Assembly: GCF_001652265.1 (NCBI RefSeq)
Contig: NZ_LWBS01000431.1
Span: 1 to 40,351 of the forward strand
DNA length: 40,351 nucleotides
Source of the DNA: Rhizobium leguminosarum
Lineage (GTDB): Bacteria; Pseudomonadota; Alphaproteobacteria; Rhizobiales; Rhizobiaceae
Direction: 5' to 3'
The position numbers were made by a program, and so were the translations under genes. Under the pieces are notes generated by a model. It saw only the letters and a program-made list of their open reading frames with translations. It was not told the origin of the DNA and ran no database searches. This document shows, one piece after another, positions 24,199 through 32,815 of the stretch (position 1 is the first letter of the stretch; every line of letters starts with the position of its first letter).

Positions 24199-25530
24199 CT
24201 AACGCGACGCCTTCATTGGGGCCAGCCGTACAACGAGGCATGCGACAAGACCGGGCTCATCCTCGCGCATGGCGAGTGTGAGCCGCACTCCTTGTCTTTC
24301 GGCTGCCGCTTTCGCGATCGCCAGCCCTAAGCCGCTCCCCTCGCCATCCTGAGGCATTGCCCTGAAGAACCGTTCAAAGACACGGGGCATCTCCTCTTCC
24401 GCGATCCCGGGCCCTGTGTCGCGGATTTCGATCCGGGCTTCTTGCCCGGCGACCATCACCGCGACGTCGACGGTTCCGCCCGGTGGCGTGTACAGCACGG
24501 CGTTCTCGACCAAATTGTCGAGGATGATTTCGAGATCGGCAAGGGCGCCGATCGTGACGGCCTTATCCCGGCGGGTGATGCCAAGATCGATCGACCGACT
24601 GCCAGCAAGCGGTGTCAGGCGCGCGATGGTGTCGACCGCAAGCTGGGCGAGGTCGACAGGCCGCGGGGCGGGCCCGGGTTCGCGGGCATCGTAACGGGCG
24701 AGGCGCAAGAGCTTGTTTACCAGGCTTGTAGACCTTCTGATCCCGGCCTCCAGCTCGGACAACCGCTGGGCAAATCGGCCATCGCGGTCGTCGTGTCGAA
24801 GGTTGTCGATTTGAATCTGGAGTGCCGAGAGGGGCGTGCGCAATTCATGGGCCGCATCGGAAATGAACCGCCGCTGTCGCTCAAGCAATGACCGCAGCCG
24901 CGCGAGCAGCAGATTGATTGAGCTTACGAAGGGAATGACTTCAGCCGGAACGTCGTCGATCGGTACGGGGTCGTCCGCTGCGGCGTCTCGAGAGGTGATC
25001 GCGAAGGCCAGGCGATTGAGCCGGGCCATGATCCGATCAATGATCCAGCTCAGCGTCAGCAACGACAATGGAATAAGAATTGCTATCGGGAGCGCCGCCT
25101 GAAGAGCCGCATTGGCGGCCAGTTCCTGGCGTACGCTCATCTCCTGGGAAACCTGAACAGTTCGATCCGGCGTCACGAGGGTGTAGACGCGCCAATTGTT
25201 ATCGGCGGCTGAAATATCGGCCAAACCGTTCGCCTGTTGCCGGGGAATTGCGATGGAGGGATCCGACTGTTGCAGCGGCTGGCCGACCGCGTTCCAGACC
25301 TGGATGACGAAGTCGTCCTCGGGATCATGCGCCACTACGCCGTCAACGCGGCCAGCCGCCGGCACGGGAGGCGCATCTCCAACATAAAGCGCAATCTGCC
25401 GAAGCTGATTGTCGAGGAAGTCGGACGCTTCGTTCCTGACGAGGAGGTAGGATGTCGTCGCTGCGCAGATGCCGATAGTCGCCATCAATCCGGCGAGCCA
25501 CATGAAAGCCGTACGTCGGATCGAAGTCAT
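24199..25530 (-). CDS. Sensor histidine kinase (QseC-like)
   Basis: The product is 443 residues. TM1 is at ~8-32, with a periplasmic domain of ~110 residues (LDNQLRQIALYVGDAPP, then NNWRVYTLVTPDRTVQVSQ). TM2 reads ALPIAILIPLSLLTLSWII. The H box is DAAHELRTPLSALQIQI, the N box LDNLVENAVLYTPPGGTVDV, then DTGPGIAEEE, FERFFR and GSGLGLAIA. Start choice: ATG 25530 has AGGTGA upstream and follows the regulator stop by 5 nt. ATG 25554 (GGAG at 4 nt, 19-nt overlap) is possible and adds 8 residues. Its periplasmic domain has the same short QseC/TctE2N type as the kinase at 15193. It likely controls the divergent exporter operon. Confidence 0.86.
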   Translation of the reverse strand: MTSIRRTAFMWLAGLMATIGICAATTSYLLVRNEASDFLDNQLRQIALYVGDAPPVPAAGRVDGVVAHDPEDDFVIQVWNAVGQPLQQSDPSIAIPRQQANGLADISAADNNWRVYTLVTPDRTVQVSQEMSVRQELAANAALQAALPIAILIPLSLLTLSWIIDRIMARLNRLAFAITSRDAAADDPVPIDDVPAEVIPFVSSINLLLARLRSLLERQRRFISDAAHELRTPLSALQIQIDNLRHDDRDGRFAQRLSELEAGIRRSTSLVNKLLRLARYDAREPGPAPRPVDLAQLAVDTIARLTPLAGSRSIDLGITRRDKAVTIGALADLEIILDNLVENAVLYTPPGGTVDVAVMVAGQEARIEIRDTGPGIAEEEMPRVFERFFRAMPQDGEGSGLGLAIAKAAAERQGVRLTLAMREDEPGLVACLVVRLAPMKASR

Positions 25531-25535
25531 GCGCT

Positions 25536-26192
25536 TCACCTGGGGACCATCCATCCTGCTCCGCGGACGTTGTGTATGATGTCTTTGTCGAACTTGCGCC
25601 GCACGTAGTGGATGAGCACGTCGATGGCGTTGCTTTCCACCTCCTGACCCCAGCCATAGAGCCTCTCTTCGAGCTGAGCGCGTGAGAGAATGGTTCCAGG
25701 ACGCTCCAGCAACGCATGCATCAGCGCAAATTCGCGCGCCGGCAACACTTGGCTCAGCCCCCGATATGTCACCTCGTGGCTTGATAGATCGAGCTCGATC
25801 TCGCTCGTACCCAGGACCGAGACCGCCTGGCCGCCATGCCTGCGTAAAACCGCACGCATGCGCGCGAGCAGTTCTTTGACCTCGAACGGCTTCACCAGGT
25901 AGTCGTCGGCCCCGAGGTCGAGCCCCGTGACGCGATCGTCGAGTTCGTCACGGGCGGTGATCACCAGGATTGGCCTCTTGTCGCCGGCCGTCCGCAGCGA
26001 GCGCAGGATTTCCAGGCCCGAACGGCCGGGCAAGCCAAGGTCGAGCAGCAAAAGACCATGCCCGCCAACCGCGGCGGCCTCGTCCCCGAGTTGCCCGTCA
26101 CGCACCCAGTCTACCGACAGGCCGGCATCTTCCAGGGCTTGTACGAGGGCCTTGCCCAGCATGGCATCATCTTCGATCACGAGAACACGCAT
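25536..26192 (-). CDS. OmpR-family response regulator (QseB/PmrA-like)
   Basis: The product is 218 residues. The receiver opens MRVLVIEDDAMLGKALVQAL, with the phospho-acceptor Asp in LLLLDLGLPGRSGLEIL, Thr in LVITARDE and Lys in DDYLVKPFEVKELLARM. The winged helix includes LPAREFALMHALLERPGTIL, VESNAIDVLIHYVRRKF and VRGAGWMVP. It is divergent from the 26323 operon. A direct repeat of the PmrA/QseB type lies in the shared intergenic region (26259-26275), so it may regulate both itself and the exporter. Confidence 0.88.
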   Translation of the reverse strand: MRVLVIEDDAMLGKALVQALEDAGLSVDWVRDGQLGDEAAAVGGHGLLLLDLGLPGRSGLEILRSLRTAGDKRPILVITARDELDDRVTGLDLGADDYLVKPFEVKELLARMRAVLRRHGGQAVSVLGTSEIELDLSSHEVTYRGLSQVLPAREFALMHALLERPGTILSRAQLEERLYGWGQEVESNAIDVLIHYVRRKFDKDIIHNVRGAGWMVPR

Positions 26193-26258
26193 GCCCCATA
26201 ATAGACCGAACGTTCTCCAGAACAGAAGTCCTCGACGCAGCTGGGGCAGGAGAAACCC

Positions 26259-26275
26259 CCTAAGACCCTCCTAAT
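26259..26275 (+). promoter_or_regulatory. Direct repeat CCTAA(G/T) with 11-bp period
   Basis: CCTAAG at 26259-26264 and CCTAAT at 26270-26275 are spaced by exactly 11 bp, in the 130-nt region between a divergent QseB/PmrA-like regulator gene and the exporter operon. PmrA/QseB boxes are direct repeats of (C)TTAAT/G with a 5-bp spacer, so this site has the right geometry. Binding is inferred. Confidence 0.45.
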
Positions 26276-26322
26276 TCTACGAGCGTCATATGCCCTTGCT
26301 GGTTTGCAAAGGAGACTCCGTC

Positions 26323-26895
26323 ATGCGTGTTCGTTGTTGGATCGCCGCCGCATTCGCCACGCTGCTCATGTTGGCATCTGGCGCATTTCTTCCAGCCGCG
26401 GCGCAGGAGAAGCTCGTGGCGCCTGAAACGAACCCGCCGGGCGACATTCCCGACAACCAGGTCTTCGTTGCTTACACCTCCCCGGGCGGGTTCAGCTTGA
26501 AAGTGCCCGAGGGATGGTCGCGGACAGTGACCGGCCCAAGCGTCCGGTTCTTCGACAAATACGATGAAATCGGCGCTGCGCTTGGAACGGCGAATGCGGC
26601 TCCGACGGTTGCCTCGGTCCGGGCCGGCGAGATCGCGAACCTCGAGAAAGCCGGGCACGCGGTCAAGGTCACTGCGGTCAGGGCCGTGAAGCTCGCGGCC
26701 GGACCGGCTGTTCGCATCAGTTACCAGTCGAATTCCGCGCCCAACCCGGTCACCAATAAGCAGATCCGCCTGGAGCATGAGCGTTTCATTGTGTTCAAAG
26801 GCGGCAAGACGGTCACCCTCGATCTGGCCGCGCCGGCCGGCGCGGATAACGTCGACCAGTGGCAGCTGATTTCCAATTCGCTGCAGTGGAAATGA
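26323..26895 (+). CDS. Secreted hypothetical protein of an exporter operon
   Basis: The product is 190 residues with a signal peptide (~1-28, ending AAAQ). The mature domain has an alpha/beta pattern: VAYTSPGGFSLKVPEGWSR near the start, an FFDKYDEIGAALGTA stretch, then EIANLEKAGHAVKVTAV, and near the end FIVFKGGKTVTLDLAAPAGADNVDQWQLIS. The 'P.GW' plus 'F..GGK...L.L..P.G.DN.D.W' pattern resembles the Mog1/PsbP-like fold found in several secreted lipoproteins; that assignment is tentative. ATG 26323 has AAAGGAG upstream. It starts an operon with two ATPases and a permease, so it may be the periplasmic partner of that exporter. Confidence 0.65.
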   Translation: MRVRCWIAAAFATLLMLASGAFLPAAAQEKLVAPETNPPGDIPDNQVFVAYTSPGGFSLKVPEGWSRTVTGPSVRFFDKYDEIGAALGTANAAPTVASVRAGEIANLEKAGHAVKVTAVRAVKLAAGPAVRISYQSNSAPNPVTNKQIRLEHERFIVFKGGKTVTLDLAAPAGADNVDQWQLISNSLQWK

Positions 26896-26899
26896 ATGC

Positions 26900-27562
26900 A
26901 TGACCGTGCTGGAGACAACCGAGCTCTACCGCTTCTTTCATACCGGTGACGACGAGGTCGTGGCGCTGCGGGGCATTACAATTACGCTTAATCCCGGGGA
27001 ATTCACGGTCTTGCGAGGGCCTTCGGGTAGTGGCAAGTCGACACTGCTTGCCTGTCTTTCCGGCATCGACGAGCCGGATGGCGGCACAGTGTCGATCCTC
27101 GGGGAGCGCATGACCCGGCGCCGCGAACCCGATCGGGCTCGCCTGAGAGCCCGCCATTTCGGCATGCTCATGCAGTCCGGCAATCTGTTCGGCCATCTGA
27201 CGGTGCGGGCCAACGTCCATCTCCAGATGCAGATATCCGGCTCCGACCGGCCTGGCGAAATCGATGGACTCCTCGGCAGTCTCGGCGTCGACGGTCTCGC
27301 CGACATGTTGCCCGCCCACCTTTCGGGCGGCGAAGCGGCGCGAGCCGGACTTGCCGTCGCACTCGCGGCAAAACCGTCGATCCTGCTCTGCGACGAGCCA
27401 ACCGCCGAGGTCGATGCAGCAACGGAACAGCGTGTCATCGATCGCCTCATCGACATCTGCCGCGGCGGTACAGCGGTCCTTGTCGTCACGCACAGCGGCG
27501 CGCTCGCAGCCCGTGCCGACCGTGTTATCGACATCCGAGACGGACGCATCGTACATGACTAG
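26900..27562 (+). CDS. ABC ATPase of the MacB/LolD type (first of two)
   Basis: The product is 220 residues. Walker A is GPSGSGKSTL, the Q loop is MLMQSGNLFGHLTV, the signature is LSGGEAARAGLAVALA, Walker B is ILLCDEPTAEVD, and the switch His is in LVVTHSGALAARAD. The size and the GELT/GI.EPDGG pattern fit LolD/MacB-like ATPases that serve FtsX-type permeases. It lies 4 nt after the secreted protein gene and overlaps the second ATPase gene by 8 nt. All catalytic residues look present. Confidence 0.85.
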   Translation: MTVLETTELYRFFHTGDDEVVALRGITITLNPGEFTVLRGPSGSGKSTLLACLSGIDEPDGGTVSILGERMTRRREPDRARLRARHFGMLMQSGNLFGHLTVRANVHLQMQISGSDRPGEIDGLLGSLGVDGLADMLPAHLSGGEAARAGLAVALAAKPSILLCDEPTAEVDAATEQRVIDRLIDICRGGTAVLVVTHSGALAARADRVIDIRDGRIVHD

Positions 27563-28238
27563 GCCCTTGCTCATCGCTGCCGATCTGTGGCGCAGCTTTC
27601 AGCGCGAGCGGGGCGTCGTGTCGGCCGTTCAAGGCTGCTCCTTCAGGATTGACGCCGGGGAGACCGTCGCAATCATCGGGCCTTCGGGCTGCGGCAAGAC
27701 GACGCTTTTGAACCTGATCGCCGGACTGGACCGCCCGAACTCGGGAAGAATCGATTGGCCCGCGCTTGGTCCGCCCGACATGTTGCGCCCGGAGCGGATC
27801 GGCGTCGTCTTTCAATCAGCGAACCTCATGCCCGCGCTGACTGCCGCCGAGAACGTCGAGCTACCGATCCTTCTCAGTAACGGCGCTGAAGCCGGGGCGC
27901 GTGCCCTGGCTGCGCTCACCGCTTTCGGGGTTGAAGTCCTGGCGGCAAAGCTGCCGGAGCAGCTCTCCGGCGGCCAGGCCGAGCGGATCGCCGTAGCCCG
28001 GGCCGTAGCGACCAGTCCGCAACTGATCGTCGCCGACGAGCCGACGGGGCAACTCGATCAGGCAGGCGGCGCCATGCTGGTCGACCGGCTTCTCGCCTGG
28101 GGTCGGCAGTCGGGGAGCGCCATCGTCATCGCTACGCATGACGAGCGTGTGGCCGCAAAGATGAACCGCATCTGGCGGATGCGACACGGCAAATTCGAGA
28201 GCATGGGGGCGAGGTCCGAATGTACCAGCACTGGCTGA
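27555..28238 (+). CDS. ABC ATPase of the MacB/LolD type (second of two)
   Basis: The product is 227 residues. Walker A is GPSGCGKTTL, the Q loop is VFQSANLMPALTAAENV, the signature is LSGGQAERIAVARAV, Walker B is LIVADEPTGQLD, and the switch His is in VIATHDERVAAK. It is clearly different from the first ATPase, so the two may form a heterodimer on the single large permease. The ATG at 27555 overlaps the upstream stop; the longer open frame 5' of it runs through the first ATPase in another frame and is not real. It overlaps the permease start by 19 nt. Confidence 0.85.
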   Translation: MTRPLLIAADLWRSFQRERGVVSAVQGCSFRIDAGETVAIIGPSGCGKTTLLNLIAGLDRPNSGRIDWPALGPPDMLRPERIGVVFQSANLMPALTAAENVELPILLSNGAEAGARALAALTAFGVEVLAAKLPEQLSGGQAERIAVARAVATSPQLIVADEPTGQLDQAGGAMLVDRLLAWGRQSGSAIVIATHDERVAAKMNRIWRMRHGKFESMGARSECTSTG

Positions 28239-30874
28239 TCGGACTTGTCCGAACCCGTTCGGGCCGCCTTGTCGGCACCATCGGAGGCGTAGCGCTGACC
28301 GTTGCCTTCGTCACGTGTCTGGGTGCCTTTTTGCAGTCCAGCGCGGCCGAGATGACCGCGCGATCGATCGCTCAGGTTCCCGTCGACTGGCAGGTCCAGC
28401 TACTTCCGGGGGCGGATGGTGGCGCGGTCGAAGCCGGAATCCGCTCTGCCGTGCCGGTTACCGCATTGCAGCCGGTTCGCTATGCCGACGTGCCCGGCTT
28501 CGAGGCGAACACTGGGGGCACCGTCCAGACCACGGGCGGCGGTACGGTGCTCGGCATCAATGCGAGCTATTTAAGCCGGTTCCCAGACCAGGTCCGCAGC
28601 CTGCTCGGATCGGTCGACGGTGTCCTGGTGGCGCAACAAACTGCCGCCAACCTGCATGTCTCGTTGGGCGATGAAGTCGTTATCCATCGCCAACAAGCGC
28701 CCGACGTCAGCGTGACGATCGCGGGCATCGTGGAGCTGCTGAACGCCGATGCACTCTTCCAGGCGATTGGCGTACCGGCCGGCGCCGCACCGCAAGCGCC
28801 TCCCGACAACGTTCTGCTGTTGCCCATGGCACAGTGGCAGCAGCTATTCGACCCGCAGCTCGGGGGCAGTCCGAATACCGTTCGCACCGAGTTCCACGTC
28901 AAGCACGATCATCACGACCTGCCATCCGACCCGCTCGCCGCCAGCACGGCGGCGAGTGAGCGCGGCCACAATTTCGAGGCCCGCGTCGCCGGCGCGGCGC
29001 TGCTTGCAAACAATCTGGCGGCCCGCCTGGAAGCGGTACGCGAGGATGCGCTCTATGCTCGGTTGATCTTCCTGTTCCTTGGCGCTCCAGGGGTCATTCT
29101 CGCGGTCCTGCTCACACTTGCCGTGGCGGGCGCCGGACGGGACAGGCGCCGGCGCGACCAGGCGCTGCTGCGGTTGCGCGGAGCAACGGTTGAGACTGTC
29201 CTTCGCCTTGCCGCGGTCGAGGCGGCCGTCGCGGGCATCGGCGGCGCGGTGCTTGGTATTTTCCTCGGAGCTCTCGCCGGATACCTCATCCTAGGGGTGG
29301 CGCTCTTGCGCAGCGAAGCCGTTGCCCTGCTCGCCACGGTGGCCGGGGCAGGAGTGGCGCTTTCTCTCGCGGCGATCCTGATTCCCACTTGGCGCGACGC
29401 GCGCGGCTCGACCGTTGCCGCCATCCGCGGGTCAATCGGCAAGCACAGGACGCCGCTCTGGAGCCGCGGCTATGTCGACTTGGTGTTGCTCGTGCTAGCC
29501 GCCGCGTTCTACTGGCGGTCGGCGGCGAGTGGATACCAAGTCGTCCTCGCGCCGGAGGGCGTGGCTGCGACAGCGGTTGACTATACGGCCTTCCTGCCCC
29601 CCGTGCTCCTATGGAGCGGCCTGGCACTGCTTGCAGTGCGGCTGGTCGGAGCCGGGCTACAGCGCGGCCGATCGGTCATCGCCAGGGGGCTGCGACCTGT
29701 TGCCGGTTCTCTGGCGGATGTCATCGCCGCGACCTTCGGACGGCAAGGCCCGCGGCTGACCGCTGGCGTGGGCCTTGCGGCGCTTGCCTTCGCCTTCGCG
29801 ACATCAACCGCGGTCTTCAACGCGACCTACGAGGCTCAGGCCCGGGTCGATGCCGAGCTAACCAACGGTGCCGACGTTACCGTCACGGGTACATCCGCTG
29901 TGCCCGCCTCCCAGGCGCTCGACCGTCTTTCCAAGCTGCCGGGCGTACTGGCCGTCCAGCCGATGCAACACCGATACGCTTACGTTGGGACAGACCTTCA
30001 GGATCTTTATGGCATCGATCCGGAGCGCATCGGCTCGGCCACAGCGATGTCCGACGCCTATTTCGCCAATGGTGCCGCCCGGGCGACGCTCGCCGATCTC
30101 GCGCGAACGCCCGATGGCGTGCTCGTATCGCAGGAAACCGTGAACGATTATCAACTCAATCGCGGCGACAGCATCAATCTTCGTTTGCAAAACGTGGCCG
30201 ATCACCAATACCACATCGTGTCGTTTCATATCGTGGGCGTAGTGCGCGAATTCCCGACTGCACCCAAGGATTCGTTTCTGGTCGCTAACGCAACTTACGT
30301 TGCACAACAGACCGGTTCCGCGGGAAGCGAGATTGCCCTGATCCGAATGAACGACGATCCGGCCCGAGTCGCCCTAACTGTCCGAAGCACAATCGCGGAT
30401 CTGCCAGCGCTCAAGGTGAGCCAGATTGGTGATGCCGTCGCTTTGATCGGATCGAGTCTCACAGCGATCGACCTCGCCGGTTTGACGCGGCTTGAGCTGA
30501 TCTTCGCGCTGGTCATGCTTGCCGCCTCGGGCGGATTGGTCCTTGGGCTGGGATTGGCAGACCGTGAACGCTCCTTCGCCATCCTCGTCGCGCTTGGTGC
30601 CAAGCCGAGGCAGCTTGGCGCCTTTGTTTGGAGCGAGGCTGGATTGGTGGTCGGCGGCGGCATGCTTCTCGGTCTCTTGGCCGGAGTGCTCATAGCCTAT
30701 GTGCTCGTCAAGCTGCTGACCGGGGTATTCGACCCGCCACCCGAGGCGCTTTCGTTGCCTTGGGGCTATCTCGCTGCCCTCGTCATCACCGCAACCAGCG
30801 CTGCTCTCCTGGCCGCGACGAGCGAGGCGATGCGCAGCCGGGCAAACGTCACCGAGAAGTTGAGAGGCGAATAA
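28220..30874 (+). CDS. FtsX-type ABC transporter permease (two FtsX domains)
   Basis: The product is 884 residues. TM1 is at ~15-38, followed by a large periplasmic domain (~45-280, ending at ARLEAVREDAL). Three helices form the first FtsX domain at ~283-400 (LIFLFLGAPGVILAVLLTLAVAG, then RRRDQALLRLRGATVETVL). Helices at ~425-490 and ~520-545 are followed by a second periplasmic domain (~550-755). A second FtsX domain (~760-870) carries RSFAILVALGAKPRQLGAFVWSEAG. This is the fused, ~10-TM form of the LolC/MacB-like superfamily. Such machines work on lipids, lipoproteins or peptides by coupling ATP use to periplasmic motions; the substrate is unknown here. Confidence 0.85.
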   Translation: MYQHWLIGLVRTRSGRLVGTIGGVALTVAFVTCLGAFLQSSAAEMTARSIAQVPVDWQVQLLPGADGGAVEAGIRSAVPVTALQPVRYADVPGFEANTGGTVQTTGGGTVLGINASYLSRFPDQVRSLLGSVDGVLVAQQTAANLHVSLGDEVVIHRQQAPDVSVTIAGIVELLNADALFQAIGVPAGAAPQAPPDNVLLLPMAQWQQLFDPQLGGSPNTVRTEFHVKHDHHDLPSDPLAASTAASERGHNFEARVAGAALLANNLAARLEAVREDALYARLIFLFLGAPGVILAVLLTLAVAGAGRDRRRRDQALLRLRGATVETVLRLAAVEAAVAGIGGAVLGIFLGALAGYLILGVALLRSEAVALLATVAGAGVALSLAAILIPTWRDARGSTVAAIRGSIGKHRTPLWSRGYVDLVLLVLAAAFYWRSAASGYQVVLAPEGVAATAVDYTAFLPPVLLWSGLALLAVRLVGAGLQRGRSVIARGLRPVAGSLADVIAATFGRQGPRLTAGVGLAALAFAFATSTAVFNATYEAQARVDAELTNGADVTVTGTSAVPASQALDRLSKLPGVLAVQPMQHRYAYVGTDLQDLYGIDPERIGSATAMSDAYFANGAARATLADLARTPDGVLVSQETVNDYQLNRGDSINLRLQNVADHQYHIVSFHIVGVVREFPTAPKDSFLVANATYVAQQTGSAGSEIALIRMNDDPARVALTVRSTIADLPALKVSQIGDAVALIGSSLTAIDLAGLTRLELIFALVMLAASGGLVLGLGLADRERSFAILVALGAKPRQLGAFVWSEAGLVVGGGMLLGLLAGVLIAYVLVKLLTGVFDPPPEALSLPWGYLAALVITATSAALLAATSEAMRSRANVTEKLRGE

Positions 30875-30946
30875 GCATCGGCCGCGCCGGCGCTGCCTTG
30901 CGAAAAATTCTACAGATTGGGGGCTGAAACCATGAAGGAGAAAGAA

Positions 30947-31198
30947 ATGAAACCACAAATGCTTATGGCCGCAATACTGGCGCTGGCACCGATGGGCACG
31001 GCATTCGCTGCCCAGACGTCCGGCACGATCACCGCGATCAGCAAGAAGGCCGATACGATCACGTTGTCGGACGGCAGGAACTATACCCTGCCCGAAGGGA
31101 TCGAGGATACCAACCTTCGCGTTGGTGAGAAGGTTCAGCTAACTTTCGCGATCAAGGGCGGCAAGGCGGTCGTCTCTCACCTGACCCCGGAGAAGTGA
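30947..31198 (+). CDS. Small secreted DUF1344-type protein
   Basis: The product is 83 residues with a signal peptide (~1-22, ending AFA). The mature domain reads TSGTITAISKKADTITLSDGRNYTLPEGIED, then LRVGEKVQLTF and a terminal K/H-rich strand, as in small DUF1344 proteins common in rhizobia. It is a predicted beta-barrel-like (OB) fold. ATG 30947 has AAGGAG upstream; the open frame extension to 30917 is rejected. It is 72 nt after the permease gene, probably the last gene of that transcription unit, and is followed by a strong hairpin. Confidence 0.7.
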   Translation: MKPQMLMAAILALAPMGTAFAAQTSGTITAISKKADTITLSDGRNYTLPEGIEDTNLRVGEKVQLTFAIKGGKAVVSHLTPEK

Positions 31199-31203
31199 GG
31201 CTT

Positions 31204-31235
31204 GCGGCGGCCGGCGACAATCCGGCCGCCGCTTT
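31204..31235 (+). terminator. Intrinsic terminator after the DUF1344 gene
   Basis: A perfect 11-bp stem (GCGGCGGCCGG / CCGGCCGCCGC) with a 7-nt loop is followed by TTT. It lies 6 nt after the stop codon and most likely ends the exporter operon. Confidence 0.7.
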
Positions 31236-31425
31236 CGCGCGCGATTGCGACCGGTTGACTACGTGCCGGGCCCACAACGGCATCGGCTCTAATTCTCCGC
31301 TAATAGTCTCTGCGTAGTTATTGTCGGTCAAAGCAAGCGCCAATAGGAAGGCGGCGAGGCGCAGTCGATCACCGCCGAAGGGCGATGCAGGCGTGACGCG
31401 TTTCCAGAATTTAGGGGATTTTCGA

Positions 31426-31815
31426 ATGAGACAGATTTTTCTCGCCATCGCGCTCATTATTGCTCCGGTGACGGCTTTCACGGGTTTTGAACTCTATGCC
31501 AACAATGCGCCCGCCAAAACGAAGGACCTCGGTGATCTCTCATCGTTCAAGACCATCGTTGCCGACGTTCAGGCCCTCGCTTCCAAGGGGGATCTGACGG
31601 CGGCTGCAAAGCGGATCACGGACTACGAGACCGCCTGGGATCAGGCTGAGAGCGCAATCCGTCCGCTGAATCCGAACGACTGGAACCACATTGACGCTGC
31701 CTCCGATGCTGCGCTCAAGGCGCTACGCCAATCAGCCCCCTCGGCCGACAACGTCAACAAGACGCTCGACACCCTTATGGCGGTTCTCAATCATCCGGCC
31801 CAGCCATCTCAGTAG
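31426..31815 (+). CDS. Periplasmic helical hypothetical protein
   Basis: The product is 129 residues. A signal or anchor segment covers ~1-19 (MRQIFLAIALIIAPVTAFTG). The remainder is predicted mostly helical: LSSFKTIVADVQALASKGDL, AKRITDYETAWDQAESAIRP, IDAASDAALKALRQSAPSAD. I do not recognise a named family. ATG 31426 has AGGGG upstream. It lies 89 nt upstream of the COG4705 gene on the same strand, so the two may be co-transcribed and the helical protein may be its periplasmic partner (inference). Confidence 0.65.
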   Translation: MRQIFLAIALIIAPVTAFTGFELYANNAPAKTKDLGDLSSFKTIVADVQALASKGDLTAAAKRITDYETAWDQAESAIRPLNPNDWNHIDAASDAALKALRQSAPSADNVNKTLDTLMAVLNHPAQPSQ

Positions 31816-31904
31816 GCCGACGGCGAACCGTTGTTCCGCGCCCTTCGCACCGCCCGCGCCGCTTAACCGCGAGACGTTTCATCGCCGATTCAAGGATACT
31901 CGCA

Positions 31905-32750
31905 ATGCCCGCTACGACAGAAACCGCCAAAGCTGTTGTCTACAATCGCGTTCCTCGTGTCACGGCCGACTTCTGGCTCATCAAACTGATGGCCGTCACC
32001 ATGGGCGAAACGGCGGCCGATTATCTCAACATGCAAATGGGCCTGGGACTGACGGCGACATCGCTGATCATGTCGGCAATTCTCGCCGGCGCACTGGTTT
32101 GGCAATTTGCGCAGAAGAAGTATGTTCCTGCCACCTATTGGCTTTCGGTGGTGCTGATCAGCATCGTTGGCACGTTGATTACCGACAATCTGGTCGACAA
32201 CTTCAATGTACCGCTGCTGGATACGACCATCGCATTCTCGATCGCCTTGGCGCTGACTTTCCAACTCTGGTTCCAGACAGAGCGTACGCTTTCAATCCAC
32301 TCCATATTCACCAATCGACGCGAGGCCTTCTATTGGCTCGCCATTCTGTTCACCTTTGCGCTCGGCACGGCGGCCGGCGATCTGGTCGCCGAGAAGTTCG
32401 CGCTTGGATATTTGGCGACCGGTATCCTCTTCGCGATGATTATCATCTCGCTCAGTGTCGGCTACTTCTTCCTCGGTCTCAACCCGATACTCGGCTTCTG
32501 GCTGGTCTACATCCTGACCAGGCCTCTGGGAGCTTCGTTCGGGGATCTGATGTCTCAGCCCGCCCAATATGGCGGCCTAGGCCTCGGTACGATCATAACG
32601 AGTGCAATCTTTCTCGCCGCGATCGTCACGATCGTCGCCTTCATGAGCCTGGGGCACGGAGGTGACGAATTGGTCGCCGTCGGTCAAGATGGGGAGGTGC
32701 TGGCGGTGGGTGAAGGCAAAAAGCTGATTGCCGCCAACGACGAACTCTGA
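31905..32750 (+). CDS. COG4705-type membrane-anchored protein
   Basis: The product is 281 residues with about eight predicted helices. The opening VPRVTADFWLIKLMAVTMGETAADYL is the family's signature. A second, similar helix-pair motif occurs at EAFYWLAILFTFALGTAAGDLVAEK, so the protein seems to be an internal duplication. The C-terminus is a soluble tail (VGQDGEVLAVGEGKKL). The function of COG4705 proteins is unknown. ATG 31905 lies downstream of a short gap from the helical protein. A hairpin terminator follows. Confidence 0.75.
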   Translation: MPATTETAKAVVYNRVPRVTADFWLIKLMAVTMGETAADYLNMQMGLGLTATSLIMSAILAGALVWQFAQKKYVPATYWLSVVLISIVGTLITDNLVDNFNVPLLDTTIAFSIALALTFQLWFQTERTLSIHSIFTNRREAFYWLAILFTFALGTAAGDLVAEKFALGYLATGILFAMIIISLSVGYFFLGLNPILGFWLVYILTRPLGASFGDLMSQPAQYGGLGLGTIITSAIFLAAIVTIVAFMSLGHGGDELVAVGQDGEVLAVGEGKKLIAANDEL

Positions 32751-32787
32751 AGTGGTCGCCGGCGCATGCCGGGACATCACCGGCCCG

Positions 32788-32815
32788 CGGCGACATTCCT
32801 TGCTGTCGCCGTTTT
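32788..32815 (+). terminator. Intrinsic terminator after the COG4705 gene
   Basis: A 7-bp stem CGGCGAC / GTCGCCG with a 10-nt loop is followed by TTTT, 37 nt after the stop codon. A second, imperfect inverted repeat (GTCGCCG... / ...CGGCGAC) overlaps it on the left. Confidence 0.65.
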
